A program made the translations under genes and the position numbers. Below the pieces are notes generated by a model. The model made no database searches and was not told the origin of the DNA. It worked only from the letters and a program-made list of their open reading frames with translations. 47,237 bases of DNA. Origin: Bacteroidales bacterium. Lineage in GTDB: Bacteria; Bacteroidota; Bacteroidia; Bacteroidales; JAADJA01. The stretch is from contig JAFGBL010000258.1 of assembly GCA_016933115.1 (NCBI GenBank), forward strand, positions 1-47,237, given 5' to 3'. Shown here one piece after another: positions 10,435 to 17,706 of this stretch; the first letter of the stretch is position 1; each line of letters begins with the position of its first letter.

Positions 10435-10453
10435 ACCGGAAAATAATTCCGGT
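10435..10453. repeat. Perfect inverted repeat ACCGGAA-N5-TTCCGGT
   Basis: Two 7-bp arms are separated by AATAA in the leader of the 54-residue gene. It could be an operator for a dimeric regulator or an RNA hairpin in the leader; there is no T-run, so it is not a terminator. Confidence 0.5.
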
Positions 10454-10606
10454 TGTTGATAGCAGGCAAAATAACAAAATATATACCAATGTTGTTCATT
10501 GTAGTTTATGCTGATTTTCAACAGCCTGTAACAACAATAAACAGAGGGCCGAAATAATTCCAATAAATTTATCGTTGATAAAATTAATTTATTTAATTTT
10601 CCCAGA

Positions 10607-11251
10607 ATGAAAATCCGATTTTCCATACTGATCATTTTATTGTCTATTTTTCTTTCGGGTTGTATCGAGCTCGTGGAAGAAATTAAAATCAATTCCGATA
10701 CATCCGGATCGATGACCTATACACTTGAATTTAACGGAATCAGCAAAATCTTCAGCGAAGTATCCCGATTTACCGATACTGACTGGAGGGAACAATTGGA
10801 AAATGAAGCAGGTAAACTGGTTGCCCAGTTGCAAACAAAACACGGAATCAGCAATATTCAATTCATCAGGCAAAATTATACCAACAACTACGAGCTAAGT
10901 TTTGATTTTGAAAATACCAAATATTTAAATGCAGCACTGTATGAGATGGGTGGGCACGAAAAAAGTTTTTTCTCTCCGGGTTATATCAAAATAAAAAAAC
11001 ACAGGTTCAGGAGAATTAATTTTTCTCCCTGGGTTCGTAAATATCTGGAAAATGAACAGATTGAGATCCCCCTGGCCGATGATAATGGGATTTTATTTTA
11101 TAAGTCAATCATTCATTTCCCTACAACCATAAAGGGGATTTCAGACAAATCCGTACAAATATCTTCCGACGGAAAGGTGGCAACGGGGAAATACGATATC
11201 CAAAAAATCCTGAAAAATGAAGTAAAAACCGGTCTCAAGGTAAAATACTGA
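10607..11251 (+). CDS. Hypothetical lipoprotein
   Basis: A 214-residue protein with a lipoprotein signal peptide (MKIRFSILIILLSIF, lipobox LSGC, cysteine at 19). The mature part is mostly beta-strand-like with alternating hydrophobic residues (GSMTYTLEF, NNYELSFDF) and no cysteines. No enzyme motif is recognised. It stands alone between the small minus-strand gene and the convergent NTF2-like lipoprotein. A TAATTTTC sequence just upstream differs from the -7 consensus by one base. Expected to be periplasmic and membrane-anchored; function unknown. Confidence 0.75.
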   Translation: MKIRFSILIILLSIFLSGCIELVEEIKINSDTSGSMTYTLEFNGISKIFSEVSRFTDTDWREQLENEAGKLVAQLQTKHGISNIQFIRQNYTNNYELSFDFENTKYLNAALYEMGGHEKSFFSPGYIKIKKHRFRRINFSPWVRKYLENEQIEIPLADDNGILFYKSIIHFPTTIKGISDKSVQISSDGKVATGKYDIQKILKNEVKTGLKVKY

Positions 11252-11303
11252 CAGGTTAACAGGCTTTTTCCAAATATCCTGTAATCATTTATATTTAATT
11301 TAA

Positions 11304-11798
11304 TCAATCAGGTGTTCCTGGAATAGACATATGGCTCTGAACAATAAACCATTCACCATCGCGCTTTTCCAGTACACCAGTAAACCGCAACCCTTCATAT
11401 TGTCTGGCCTTTCCGTGGTAGATATAATTGTAATTGACAATCTCGGAAAACCAGGCCGTATTGCCTGTTTCATTGATGTTAATGATTTGATCATGAACCG
11501 AAATATAGGTTTCATGGAAAGTTTTAAACTGCCTGTCCATAACACTTCTAATTTGTTCCCAGCCAATAATCGTCTCATCGCTGTTTGTACCGAATATGAC
11601 AATATCAGGATCGGGTGCCCAAATATCCTTTATGAGATTTATTTCCTGTTTTTCATTGGCAATTACATATTTTTCCAAAACTAATGCGACTTTATCCTTC
11701 TCCACTTGTGGGTCAAATGTGGTTTTATCTTTTATGTCCTTTTTGCAGCAACTCACCGCAATGACACTGAGCATAATGATGGTCAGAAATTTTTTCAT
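11304..11798 (-). CDS. SnoaL/NTF2-like lipoprotein
   Basis: A 164-residue protein. The ATG at 11798 gives a clean lipoprotein signal (MKKFLTIIMLSVIAVSC, lipobox VSC); the upstream in-frame ATG at 11837 would add 13 residues before it. The mature domain has the SnoaL_3/DUF4440-type pattern: a long first helix (KVALVLEKYVIANEKQE), then DIWAPDPDIVIFGT, a central GWEQIRSVM helix and terminal strands (RFTGVLEKRDGEWFIVQSHMS). These cone-shaped domains bind small ligands or catalyse diverse reactions; a specific reaction cannot be assigned. Monocistronic, transcribed toward the 10607 lipoprotein gene. Confidence 0.8.
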   Translation of the reverse strand: MKKFLTIIMLSVIAVSCCKKDIKDKTTFDPQVEKDKVALVLEKYVIANEKQEINLIKDIWAPDPDIVIFGTNSDETIIGWEQIRSVMDRQFKTFHETYISVHDQIININETGNTAWFSEIVNYNYIYHGKARQYEGLRFTGVLEKRDGEWFIVQSHMSIPGTPD

Positions 11799-11861
11799 TG
11801 AATTATTTATTAGGATGTTGTAAAAAAAATATTTCAATATTGCCTGAAATTAAATGAGTTT

Positions 11862-11869
11862 CAAATATA
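11862..11869 (-). promoter_or_regulatory. -7 box (TATATTTG, minus strand) for the NTF2-like lipoprotein
   Basis: Reads CAAATATA on the plus strand. It lies 64 nt upstream of the 11798 start codon and downstream of the tRNA-Phe terminator. Confidence 0.5.
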
Positions 11870-11917
11870 AGGCAATCAGAATTAAATAACAAATAAAGCG
11901 GAAATAAATTTTGACAG

Positions 11918-11952
11918 AAAAAAACAGCCTTTAATAATTGAGATTAAAGGCT
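11918..11952 (-). terminator. Terminator of the tRNA-Phe transcript
   Basis: A perfect 10-bp stem (AGCCTTTAAT at 11926-11935 with ATTAAAGGCT at 11943-11952) is followed on the minus strand by a T-run (A-run at 11918-11924 on plus). It lies 12 nt downstream of the mature tRNA 3' end. Confidence 0.85.
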
Positions 11953-11963
11953 TTGAAAAGAGG

Positions 11964-12036
<73 letters not shown>

Positions 12037-12079
12037 TTGGAGTATTTGAATTAACTATATCCCTGTGAAATCGGGCTGG

Positions 12080-12087
12080 CAAAAGTA
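12080..12087 (-). promoter_or_regulatory. -7 box (TACTTTTG, minus strand) for tRNA-Phe
   Basis: Reads CAAAAGTA on the plus strand, 43 nt upstream of the mature tRNA 5' end, and is followed by GCC. Confidence 0.6.
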
Positions 12088-12178
12088 AATAACATTTTTT
12101 AAATACGGAAATTTTTTGTTAAAAATATCCCGGATTATAAACTATTGATTATTAATCACGTGTATAAAATGTTTGTCG

Positions 12179-12186
12179 TACTTTTG
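12179..12186 (+). promoter_or_regulatory. -7 box (TACTTTTG) for coaX
   Basis: Exact consensus followed by CAT, 31 nt upstream of the coaX ATG. It probably starts the envelope-biogenesis run. Confidence 0.6.
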
Positions 12187-12217
12187 CATCCTGGCTTAAA
12201 ACCTGAATCTTACTAAA

Positions 12218-12964
12218 ATGATCACAAAACTGGCTTTAGATTTCGGAAATACCCTGATAAAAACAGGAATTTTTGATGACAATCAATTGTTCGGGATAAA
12301 ACAGTATGATCAAATTAACTTGAACCTGCTCGATTCCTTGATCTCTGAGATTGAAGCAACCGGGAGGAAAATCAAGTTTGCCATCATTTCCTCGGTAATA
12401 GATTATCCTGATGAAATTTACACTTACATGAACAACAGGTTTAAAACCTTTAAACTAAACGAAGAATTGCATTTACCTTATATTAATGAATATCAAACCA
12501 CCGAGACGTTAGGCAATGACCGAATGGCTTTGGTGGCTGGTGCTTTAAGCAAATTCCCCAAATGCGACATCCTGATTATCGGTGCTGGTACGTGTATTAC
12601 ATATGATTATGTTGATAATCAGGGTAGATATTTTGGCGGAGCTATTTCACCGGGAATTCGTATGCGGTATCGCGCCTTGAATACTTTTACCGGCAAATTA
12701 CCGTTAATTACCGATGTTGGTGAAGTTGAACTGATTGGCAGAACAACCGGGGATTCCATTCGGTCAGGTGTAATCAACGGGGCAATTGCTGAGGTTGAAG
12801 GTATCATTGCCAAATACCAAAGTACTTTTAACGGATTGAAAATCATAATTACAGGTGGTGATATGATTTATTTTGAAAAAAAGGTAAAAAATAACATCTT
12901 TGCAATCCCAAATTTGGTACTGATTGGATTGAATGAAATTCTTGAAACTAACATTCAAAAATAA
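12218..12964 (+). CDS. coaX: Type III pantothenate kinase
   Basis: Phosphorylates pantothenate, the first step of coenzyme A synthesis, in the cytoplasm. It has 248 residues of the ASKHA (acetate and sugar kinase/Hsc70/actin) fold. DFGNT (8-12) is the phosphate-1 loop, GNDR (98-101) carries the catalytic aspartate D100, GAGTCITYD (121-129) is phosphate-2, and GGAISPG (139-145) and GGD near the C-terminus are also conserved. Length is normal for CoaX. The next gene starts inside its 3' end or 4 nt after its stop, so they are probably co-transcribed. Confidence 0.95.
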   Translation: MITKLALDFGNTLIKTGIFDDNQLFGIKQYDQINLNLLDSLISEIEATGRKIKFAIISSVIDYPDEIYTYMNNRFKTFKLNEELHLPYINEYQTTETLGNDRMALVAGALSKFPKCDILIIGAGTCITYDYVDNQGRYFGGAISPGIRMRYRALNTFTGKLPLITDVGEVELIGRTTGDSIRSGVINGAIAEVEGIIAKYQSTFNGLKIIITGGDMIYFEKKVKNNIFAIPNLVLIGLNEILETNIQK

Positions 12965-14252
12965 GATATTGAAATCATTACTACTGGCTTTATCAGTTAT
13001 ATTGTTATTCGTTGAGACCGGTGCCCAAACCAGTATCAGTTCGCCTTATTCTGCCCTGGGGCTTGGTAATATCAGCAATGTTAACAATATACGAAACCGC
13101 GCAATGGGAGGTATTGGGATTGGTGTGAGGGACAATTCAACAGTTAACTATTTCAATGCTGCTTCCTATACATCTATTGATACGACTTCTTTTGTTTTTG
13201 GTGGAGGGATTGTTGGTAATTATACCGAATTTAAAACAAATTCAATTTCAGAAGACTTTTCTGCTATAAGTTTAAGCCATCTGCTGTTCGGATTTCCTGT
13301 CACCAAATGGTGGAAAAGCAGTATTGGGCTGATTCCATTTAGCAATGTAGGTTACAATGTAGTGGACGAAGATTATAATGATGTACTCGGAACAACCCAG
13401 CATGTATTTGAAGGATCAGGAGGTTTAAGCAGGTTTTATTGGGGCAATGCAATCAAACCCTTAAAATTTTTATCCATAGGGATCAACGCATCCTATCTTT
13501 TTGGAACCATTGACAGAACCCAGTACGTCTCCTTTCCTGATTCGGCCTATTTTGTAAGCTCAAAAACAACCAGCAGTCTGACCATCAAGGATGTTTACCT
13601 TGATTTAGGTATACAATATTTTACTAATCTGAAGGATGATTTGTCTTTGGTCGTAGGTGCTACGTTTAATCCAAAAATAAACCTGGGAGCCAATAAAACA
13701 TTTTTATCGCAAACTTATTATGGATATCTTACCACAATTGAAAATTTCAAGGATACAGTCTTATATGAACCTGAAAAAAAGGGAACCGTGCTTATGCCCA
13801 TGGGATTTGGTATTGGTTTTACACTTCAACAAAAAGGAAAATGGACGATTGGTGCGGATTATAAGTTTGATAAATGGGCGGATTTCGAAATATTCGGAGT
13901 GAATGATTCTCTTGTTAATAGTCATACTTTATCCCTTGGCGGTGAATATATTCCCAATATAAATAGTATTACTTCTTACTTACAAAGGATAAATTACAGG
14001 CTTGGCGGAAAGTATGCCAAATCCAATCTGGAGCTTAGAAACGAACATATTGATAATTTTGGTATAACATTTGGATTTGGATTGCCGTTGAGAAGCCTCG
14101 CGGTAAGGGGTACGAAATCGATGATCAACCTGGGCTTTGAAGTGGGCAGAAGAGGGACCTTAACAAATGATTTGATACAGGAAAATTATGCAACCTTTTA
14201 TGTTGGAATTTCAATTTACGAATTGTGGTTCATCAAAAGAAGGTATAGATAA
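12933..14252 (+). CDS. Outer-membrane beta-barrel protein, FadL-like
   Basis: A 439-residue protein with an N-terminal signal peptide (LLLALSVILLFVETGAQ) and a mature N-terminus SSPYSALGLG followed by RAMGGIGIG, the start of a Bacteroidota barrel family with remote FadL/OMPP1 character. Alternating strands continue to the C-terminus (FYVGISIYELWFIKRRYR). Two starts are possible: ATG 12933 overlaps coaX by 32 nt and gives a 12-residue n-region; TTG 12969, 4 nt after the coaX stop, gives a more compact signal peptide. Substrate unknown. The position between coaX and the TPR/lptC genes is one I believe recurs in the phylum. Confidence 0.8.
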   Translation: MKFLKLTFKNKILKSLLLALSVILLFVETGAQTSISSPYSALGLGNISNVNNIRNRAMGGIGIGVRDNSTVNYFNAASYTSIDTTSFVFGGGIVGNYTEFKTNSISEDFSAISLSHLLFGFPVTKWWKSSIGLIPFSNVGYNVVDEDYNDVLGTTQHVFEGSGGLSRFYWGNAIKPLKFLSIGINASYLFGTIDRTQYVSFPDSAYFVSSKTTSSLTIKDVYLDLGIQYFTNLKDDLSLVVGATFNPKINLGANKTFLSQTYYGYLTTIENFKDTVLYEPEKKGTVLMPMGFGIGFTLQQKGKWTIGADYKFDKWADFEIFGVNDSLVNSHTLSLGGEYIPNINSITSYLQRINYRLGGKYAKSNLELRNEHIDNFGITFGFGLPLRSLAVRGTKSMINLGFEVGRRGTLTNDLIQENYATFYVGISIYELWFIKRRYR

Positions 14253-14278
14253 ATACTTTAACAATTAGGATAATTCAT

Positions 14279-14286
14279 TAAATTTG
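14279..14286 (+). promoter_or_regulatory. -7 box (TAAATTTG) before the TPR gene
   Basis: Exact TAnnTTTG match in the 68-nt gap, 34 nt before the ATG at 14321. It suggests an internal promoter for the TPR-lptC part of the run. Confidence 0.45.
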
Positions 14287-14320
14287 TTCATTCATTCATT
14301 TAAAATAATTAGTAATAGCA

Positions 14321-15688
14321 ATGAAAAAAATCATGAAAAAGAGATCGATCTTATTCATTAGTTTATTTACAATTTTTCTACTGGCAGGCAGGCATGGCTT
14401 TGCCCAGGAAGAATCGAAATACGGTACTGATAGTGTTAAGTGTATTACGAATAACTCATTATACTACGAGTTTTTTAAACAGTGGAAACAAAGTAACTAT
14501 AAAAGTACGGCCTGGAAAGATGCCATTAAACCCTGGCGATGGGTATTTATACACTGTCCGCAAAGCACCATCAATATCTATCTTCACGGGGAAAAACTGG
14601 TTGAAGAATTGATTAACCAGGAATCCAATAAAGAAAAAAAGGAAAAATATATAGATACCCTGATGATGGTTTATGACAAAAGGATTCAATATTTTGGCAA
14701 GGAAGGTTATGTATTGGGCAAAAAAGGAGTTGACCTCTATAAACTCCGCCCTAACGATTATGAAGAAGTTTATGAAATTCTTAAAAAATCCATCGCGCTT
14801 GAGGGTACCGAATCGAATGGGCCGGTGCTGATTTATTACTTCAGGGCTGCTGAAAAAATGGTGAAAGCCGAAAAATCTGAAAAAACAATTTTGGTAGATA
14901 TTTACGATCAAACCAGTGAGATTGTCGAATTCAACATTAAAAAATACAACGCAGAAAACGATACGGAAAATCTGACCAATTGGGAGAACATCAAGGGAAA
15001 CATTGAACTTTCCTTTGAACCTTATGCTACCTGCGAAGATTTGATCAGTATTTACACAATTAAATTTAATGAAACTCCAAAAGATGTTGACCTGCTTAAA
15101 AAAATAACAAAGATACTTGAGAAAAAAGACTGTACAGATTCCGAATTATTCTTTAAAGCTACAAAAAATCTGCATGAAGCTGAACCCTCAGCAAGAACTG
15201 CGGAACTTATGGGCATAATGAATATAAAAAAAGAAGATTATAATGCTGCTGCCAAATATCTTAATGAATCCATCAACCTGTTCGAAGATGATATGGACAA
15301 AGCAGATGCCTATTTTTTACTGGCCAATGTTTATTTTCAGTTAAAACAATATTCAAACGCCAGGAATGCTAGCTACGAAGCATTGAAAATCACACCCAAC
15401 GAAGGAAAACTCTATATACTCATCGGTGATTTGTACGCTAGCAGTGCAAAAGACTGTGGTGACAACGATCTGACTTCAAAAGCTGCATACTGGGTAGCTG
15501 TGGATAAATATATCAGGGCCAAATCAGTTGACCCTTCGGTTGAAGAATTGGCCAATACTAAAATTAACACCTTCTCGCAATATTTCCCGTTAAAGGAAAC
15601 TATCTTTTTCTATGATCTGAATGAAGGTGACTCCTATATCGTAGAATGCTGGATCAATGAAAAAACAACAGTCAGAACCTCTGACTAA
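14321..15688 (+). CDS. Exported TPR-repeat protein
   Basis: A 455-residue protein with a signal peptide (RSILFISLFTIFLLAGRHGFAQ) and no lipobox, so soluble periplasmic or outer-membrane-associated. The body is helical. Clear tetratricopeptide repeats run over about 290-370 (ARTAELMGIMNIKKEDYNAA, then ADAYFLLANVYFQLKQYSNA, then KLYILIGDLYA), and the N-terminal half is probably degenerate TPR. TPR proteins act as protein-protein scaffolds. Its last 32 nt overlap lptC, suggesting translational coupling and a role near the LPS or outer-membrane assembly machinery (inference). Confidence 0.82.
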   Translation: MKKIMKKRSILFISLFTIFLLAGRHGFAQEESKYGTDSVKCITNNSLYYEFFKQWKQSNYKSTAWKDAIKPWRWVFIHCPQSTINIYLHGEKLVEELINQESNKEKKEKYIDTLMMVYDKRIQYFGKEGYVLGKKGVDLYKLRPNDYEEVYEILKKSIALEGTESNGPVLIYYFRAAEKMVKAEKSEKTILVDIYDQTSEIVEFNIKKYNAENDTENLTNWENIKGNIELSFEPYATCEDLISIYTIKFNETPKDVDLLKKITKILEKKDCTDSELFFKATKNLHEAEPSARTAELMGIMNIKKEDYNAAAKYLNESINLFEDDMDKADAYFLLANVYFQLKQYSNARNASYEALKITPNEGKLYILIGDLYASSAKDCGDNDLTSKAAYWVAVDKYIRAKSVDPSVEELANTKINTFSQYFPLKETIFFYDLNEGDSYIVECWINEKTTVRTSD

Positions 15689-16307
15689 ATTAGAACCTAA
15701 GTTACTTTGGATTCCAGCCGGATCTTTTATCCGGTTAAAGCATTCCGGGAGGTCGGGTTTTTCCATCATCATATTTTTTCTGTTCCTTTCGCTTGTTTCA
15801 TGCGAAAATGACATCAAAACCATAAACTCCCTGACCATGATCGATTCACTGCCTCTCGAATATTTTCGTGATATAGAGGTCACTTATAGCGATTCTGGGA
15901 AAATTCAGGCATTTTTGAAAAGCCCTTATATGATCAGGGTGGAATCGAAAGATCCGTTTATGGAATTTCCTGAAGGATTTCAAGCCATCTTTTACGATTC
16001 ATTACACCGGCCGAAATCAGAAATTAAGGCCAATTATGGGATCAGCTATGAAGACAAAAAAATTATGGAGGCCCGGAATAATGTTATAGTGAAAAACATT
16101 GAGAAAGGTGAACGGTTGGATACAGAGCACCTGATTTGGGACAGAAAGAAATCAACTTTTTATTCGGATGTCTTTGTAAAGATAACCAGGGCTGATGAAG
16201 TTTTATACGGCGATGGCCTGACGTCCGATCAGAATTTCGACCGTTACACTATAAAAAATCCGACAGGCGAATTTGAGATTAATCCTGATGAAGAAAAAAA
16301 TAACTGA
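15657..16307 (+). CDS. lptC: LPS export protein LptC
   Basis: A 216-residue protein matching the Bacteroidota LptC form. In the Lpt system LptC is anchored in the inner membrane and passes LPS from the LptBFG transporter to LptA. The hydrophobic segment FSIIIFFLFLSL ends in a lipobox-like LVSC. A beta-jellyroll follows (DIEVTYSDSGKIQAFLKSP, then MEFPEGFQAIFYD, then NYGISYEDKKIMEARNNVIVKN, then SDVFVKITRADEVLYGDGL). The ATG overlaps the TPR gene by 32 nt and leaves about 35 residues before the hydrophobic segment; a later start would make a cleaner lipoprotein signal but I see no obvious codon. The next gene starts 6 nt after the stop. Confidence 0.88.
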   Translation: MKKQQSEPLTKLEPKLLWIPAGSFIRLKHSGRSGFSIIIFFLFLSLVSCENDIKTINSLTMIDSLPLEYFRDIEVTYSDSGKIQAFLKSPYMIRVESKDPFMEFPEGFQAIFYDSLHRPKSEIKANYGISYEDKKIMEARNNVIVKNIEKGERLDTEHLIWDRKKSTFYSDVFVKITRADEVLYGDGLTSDQNFDRYTIKNPTGEFEINPDEEKNN

Positions 16308-16313
16308 ACCTCT

Positions 16314-17591
16314 ATGAATAGTTGGATAATTGTAATAGCGACCTTGTTGTTTTCGGCATTTTTTTCAGGGATGGAAATTGCCTTTATCAGTTCCAATAAA
16401 CTGAAAATAGAGCTGGATAAAAACAAGGGGCTTTTTGCTGCAAAACTATTGGCCGAGTTTGTCCGCTACCCTTCAAGGATTTTAGGTGCTCTATTGTTGG
16501 GAAACAATATCGCCCTTGTAATCTATGGTATTTCGATGGCAGATATTTTGGAGCCTGTCATCATCCGTTTACTCACACCGGCTTTTGCCACAGAATCATT
16601 GATTTTAGTTATCCAAACCATCATATCAACGCTGATTATTTTATTTACTGCTGAGTTTATTCCCAAGATATTGTTCAGGATAAATCCAAATTTAATACTC
16701 AACCTTTTTGTGGTTCCTGTAAAATTGTTTTACTGGCTGTTCTATCCTTTCATTTATTTTACCATTGCCATTTCGGAATTTATTCTTAAAAAACTGTTCA
16801 GGCTTCAAATTTCCAGGTCTTCTTATACTTTCAGCCCAATCGACCTGGATCATTACCTGAAAGAATTTACATCGGATCTGAAAAAGGATGAGGGAGATGT
16901 AAAACAGGAAATCCAGATGTTGCAAAATGCCATTGATTTCCGCAAGGTAAAACTGCGCGAATGCATGGTTCCCAGAACTGAAATAACAGCATTGGATGAA
17001 GAAGACGCACTGGAAGAATTGAAAAACGTATTTATTACCTCCGGTCATTCCAAAATTTTGATTTACAAAGAGTCGGTAGATGATATTGTTGGATTTGTCC
17101 ATTCGTCCGATATTTTCAGAAATCCCAAAAACATCAAATCCATCATCCGTACCATCCCCATTGTTCCTGAAACCATGCTTGCCAATAATGTGCTCAGTAT
17201 GTTCATCAGGGAACACAAAAGTATCGCAGTGGTTGTGGATGAATTTGGCGGTACTTCCGGAGTTGTTACAATGGAAGATATCATCGAAGAAATATTTGGC
17301 GAAATTGAAGACGAATATGACCTGGATGAACAAACCGAACATAAGATCAGGGAAAATGAATATTTATTTTCAGCCCGATTGGAAATCGATTATATCAATG
17401 AAAAATACAACCTTAATCTTCCAGAATCGGATGAATACGAAACTTTAGGTGGTTTGATCATCAAAATTCATCAAAGCATTCCGCAGGTTAATGATGTGAT
17501 ATTCAACAATCCTTTTCGTTTTATTATCAAAGAAGCCTCCGAAACCCGCATTGAACAGGTATTACTTGTAATTGACCGTGAACAAAAATGA
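16314..17591 (+). CDS. CorC/CNNM-type membrane protein (DUF21-CBS-CorC_HlyC)
   Basis: A 425-residue inner-membrane protein of the CNNM/CorC family (older name hemolysin C), implicated in Mg2+ or other cation export. The DUF21 membrane domain (about 1-190) opens with FSAFFSGMEIAFISSNKLK and has four predicted segments. A CBS pair (about 205-335) includes MVPRTEITALDEE and VVVDEFGGTSGVVTMEDIIEEIFGEIEDEYD, and a C-terminal CorC_HlyC domain follows (about 345-425). In flavobacteria the paralogue GldE is a gliding protein, but nothing here identifies it as GldE. Coupled tightly to lptC (6-nt gap). Confidence 0.92.
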   Translation: MNSWIIVIATLLFSAFFSGMEIAFISSNKLKIELDKNKGLFAAKLLAEFVRYPSRILGALLLGNNIALVIYGISMADILEPVIIRLLTPAFATESLILVIQTIISTLIILFTAEFIPKILFRINPNLILNLFVVPVKLFYWLFYPFIYFTIAISEFILKKLFRLQISRSSYTFSPIDLDHYLKEFTSDLKKDEGDVKQEIQMLQNAIDFRKVKLRECMVPRTEITALDEEDALEELKNVFITSGHSKILIYKESVDDIVGFVHSSDIFRNPKNIKSIIRTIPIVPETMLANNVLSMFIREHKSIAVVVDEFGGTSGVVTMEDIIEEIFGEIEDEYDLDEQTEHKIRENEYLFSARLEIDYINEKYNLNLPESDEYETLGGLIIKIHQSIPQVNDVIFNNPFRFIIKEASETRIEQVLLVIDREQK

Positions 17592-17673
17592 TTATTTTAT
17601 AGGTAATTTCAATCAGTCAATGTTAAACCAAACATTTTCAAAATAAAACTTTCTTCATTTCATCTAGTTATTG

Positions 17674-17681
17674 TACATTTG
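17674..17681 (+). promoter_or_regulatory. -7 box (TACATTTG) for the PpiD-like gene
   Basis: Exact consensus followed by CAC, 25 nt before the ATG at 17707. It lies inside the possible TTG-initiated extension at 17671, which argues against that longer frame. Confidence 0.6.
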
Positions 17682-17706
17682 CACCCTGTTTTTAAAAATA
17701 GGAATT

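Noticed and set aside
17671-17706. N-terminal extension of the PpiD-like protein from a TTG
   Set aside because: It contains the -7 box TACATTTG, and the protein from ATG 17707 starts like other family members.
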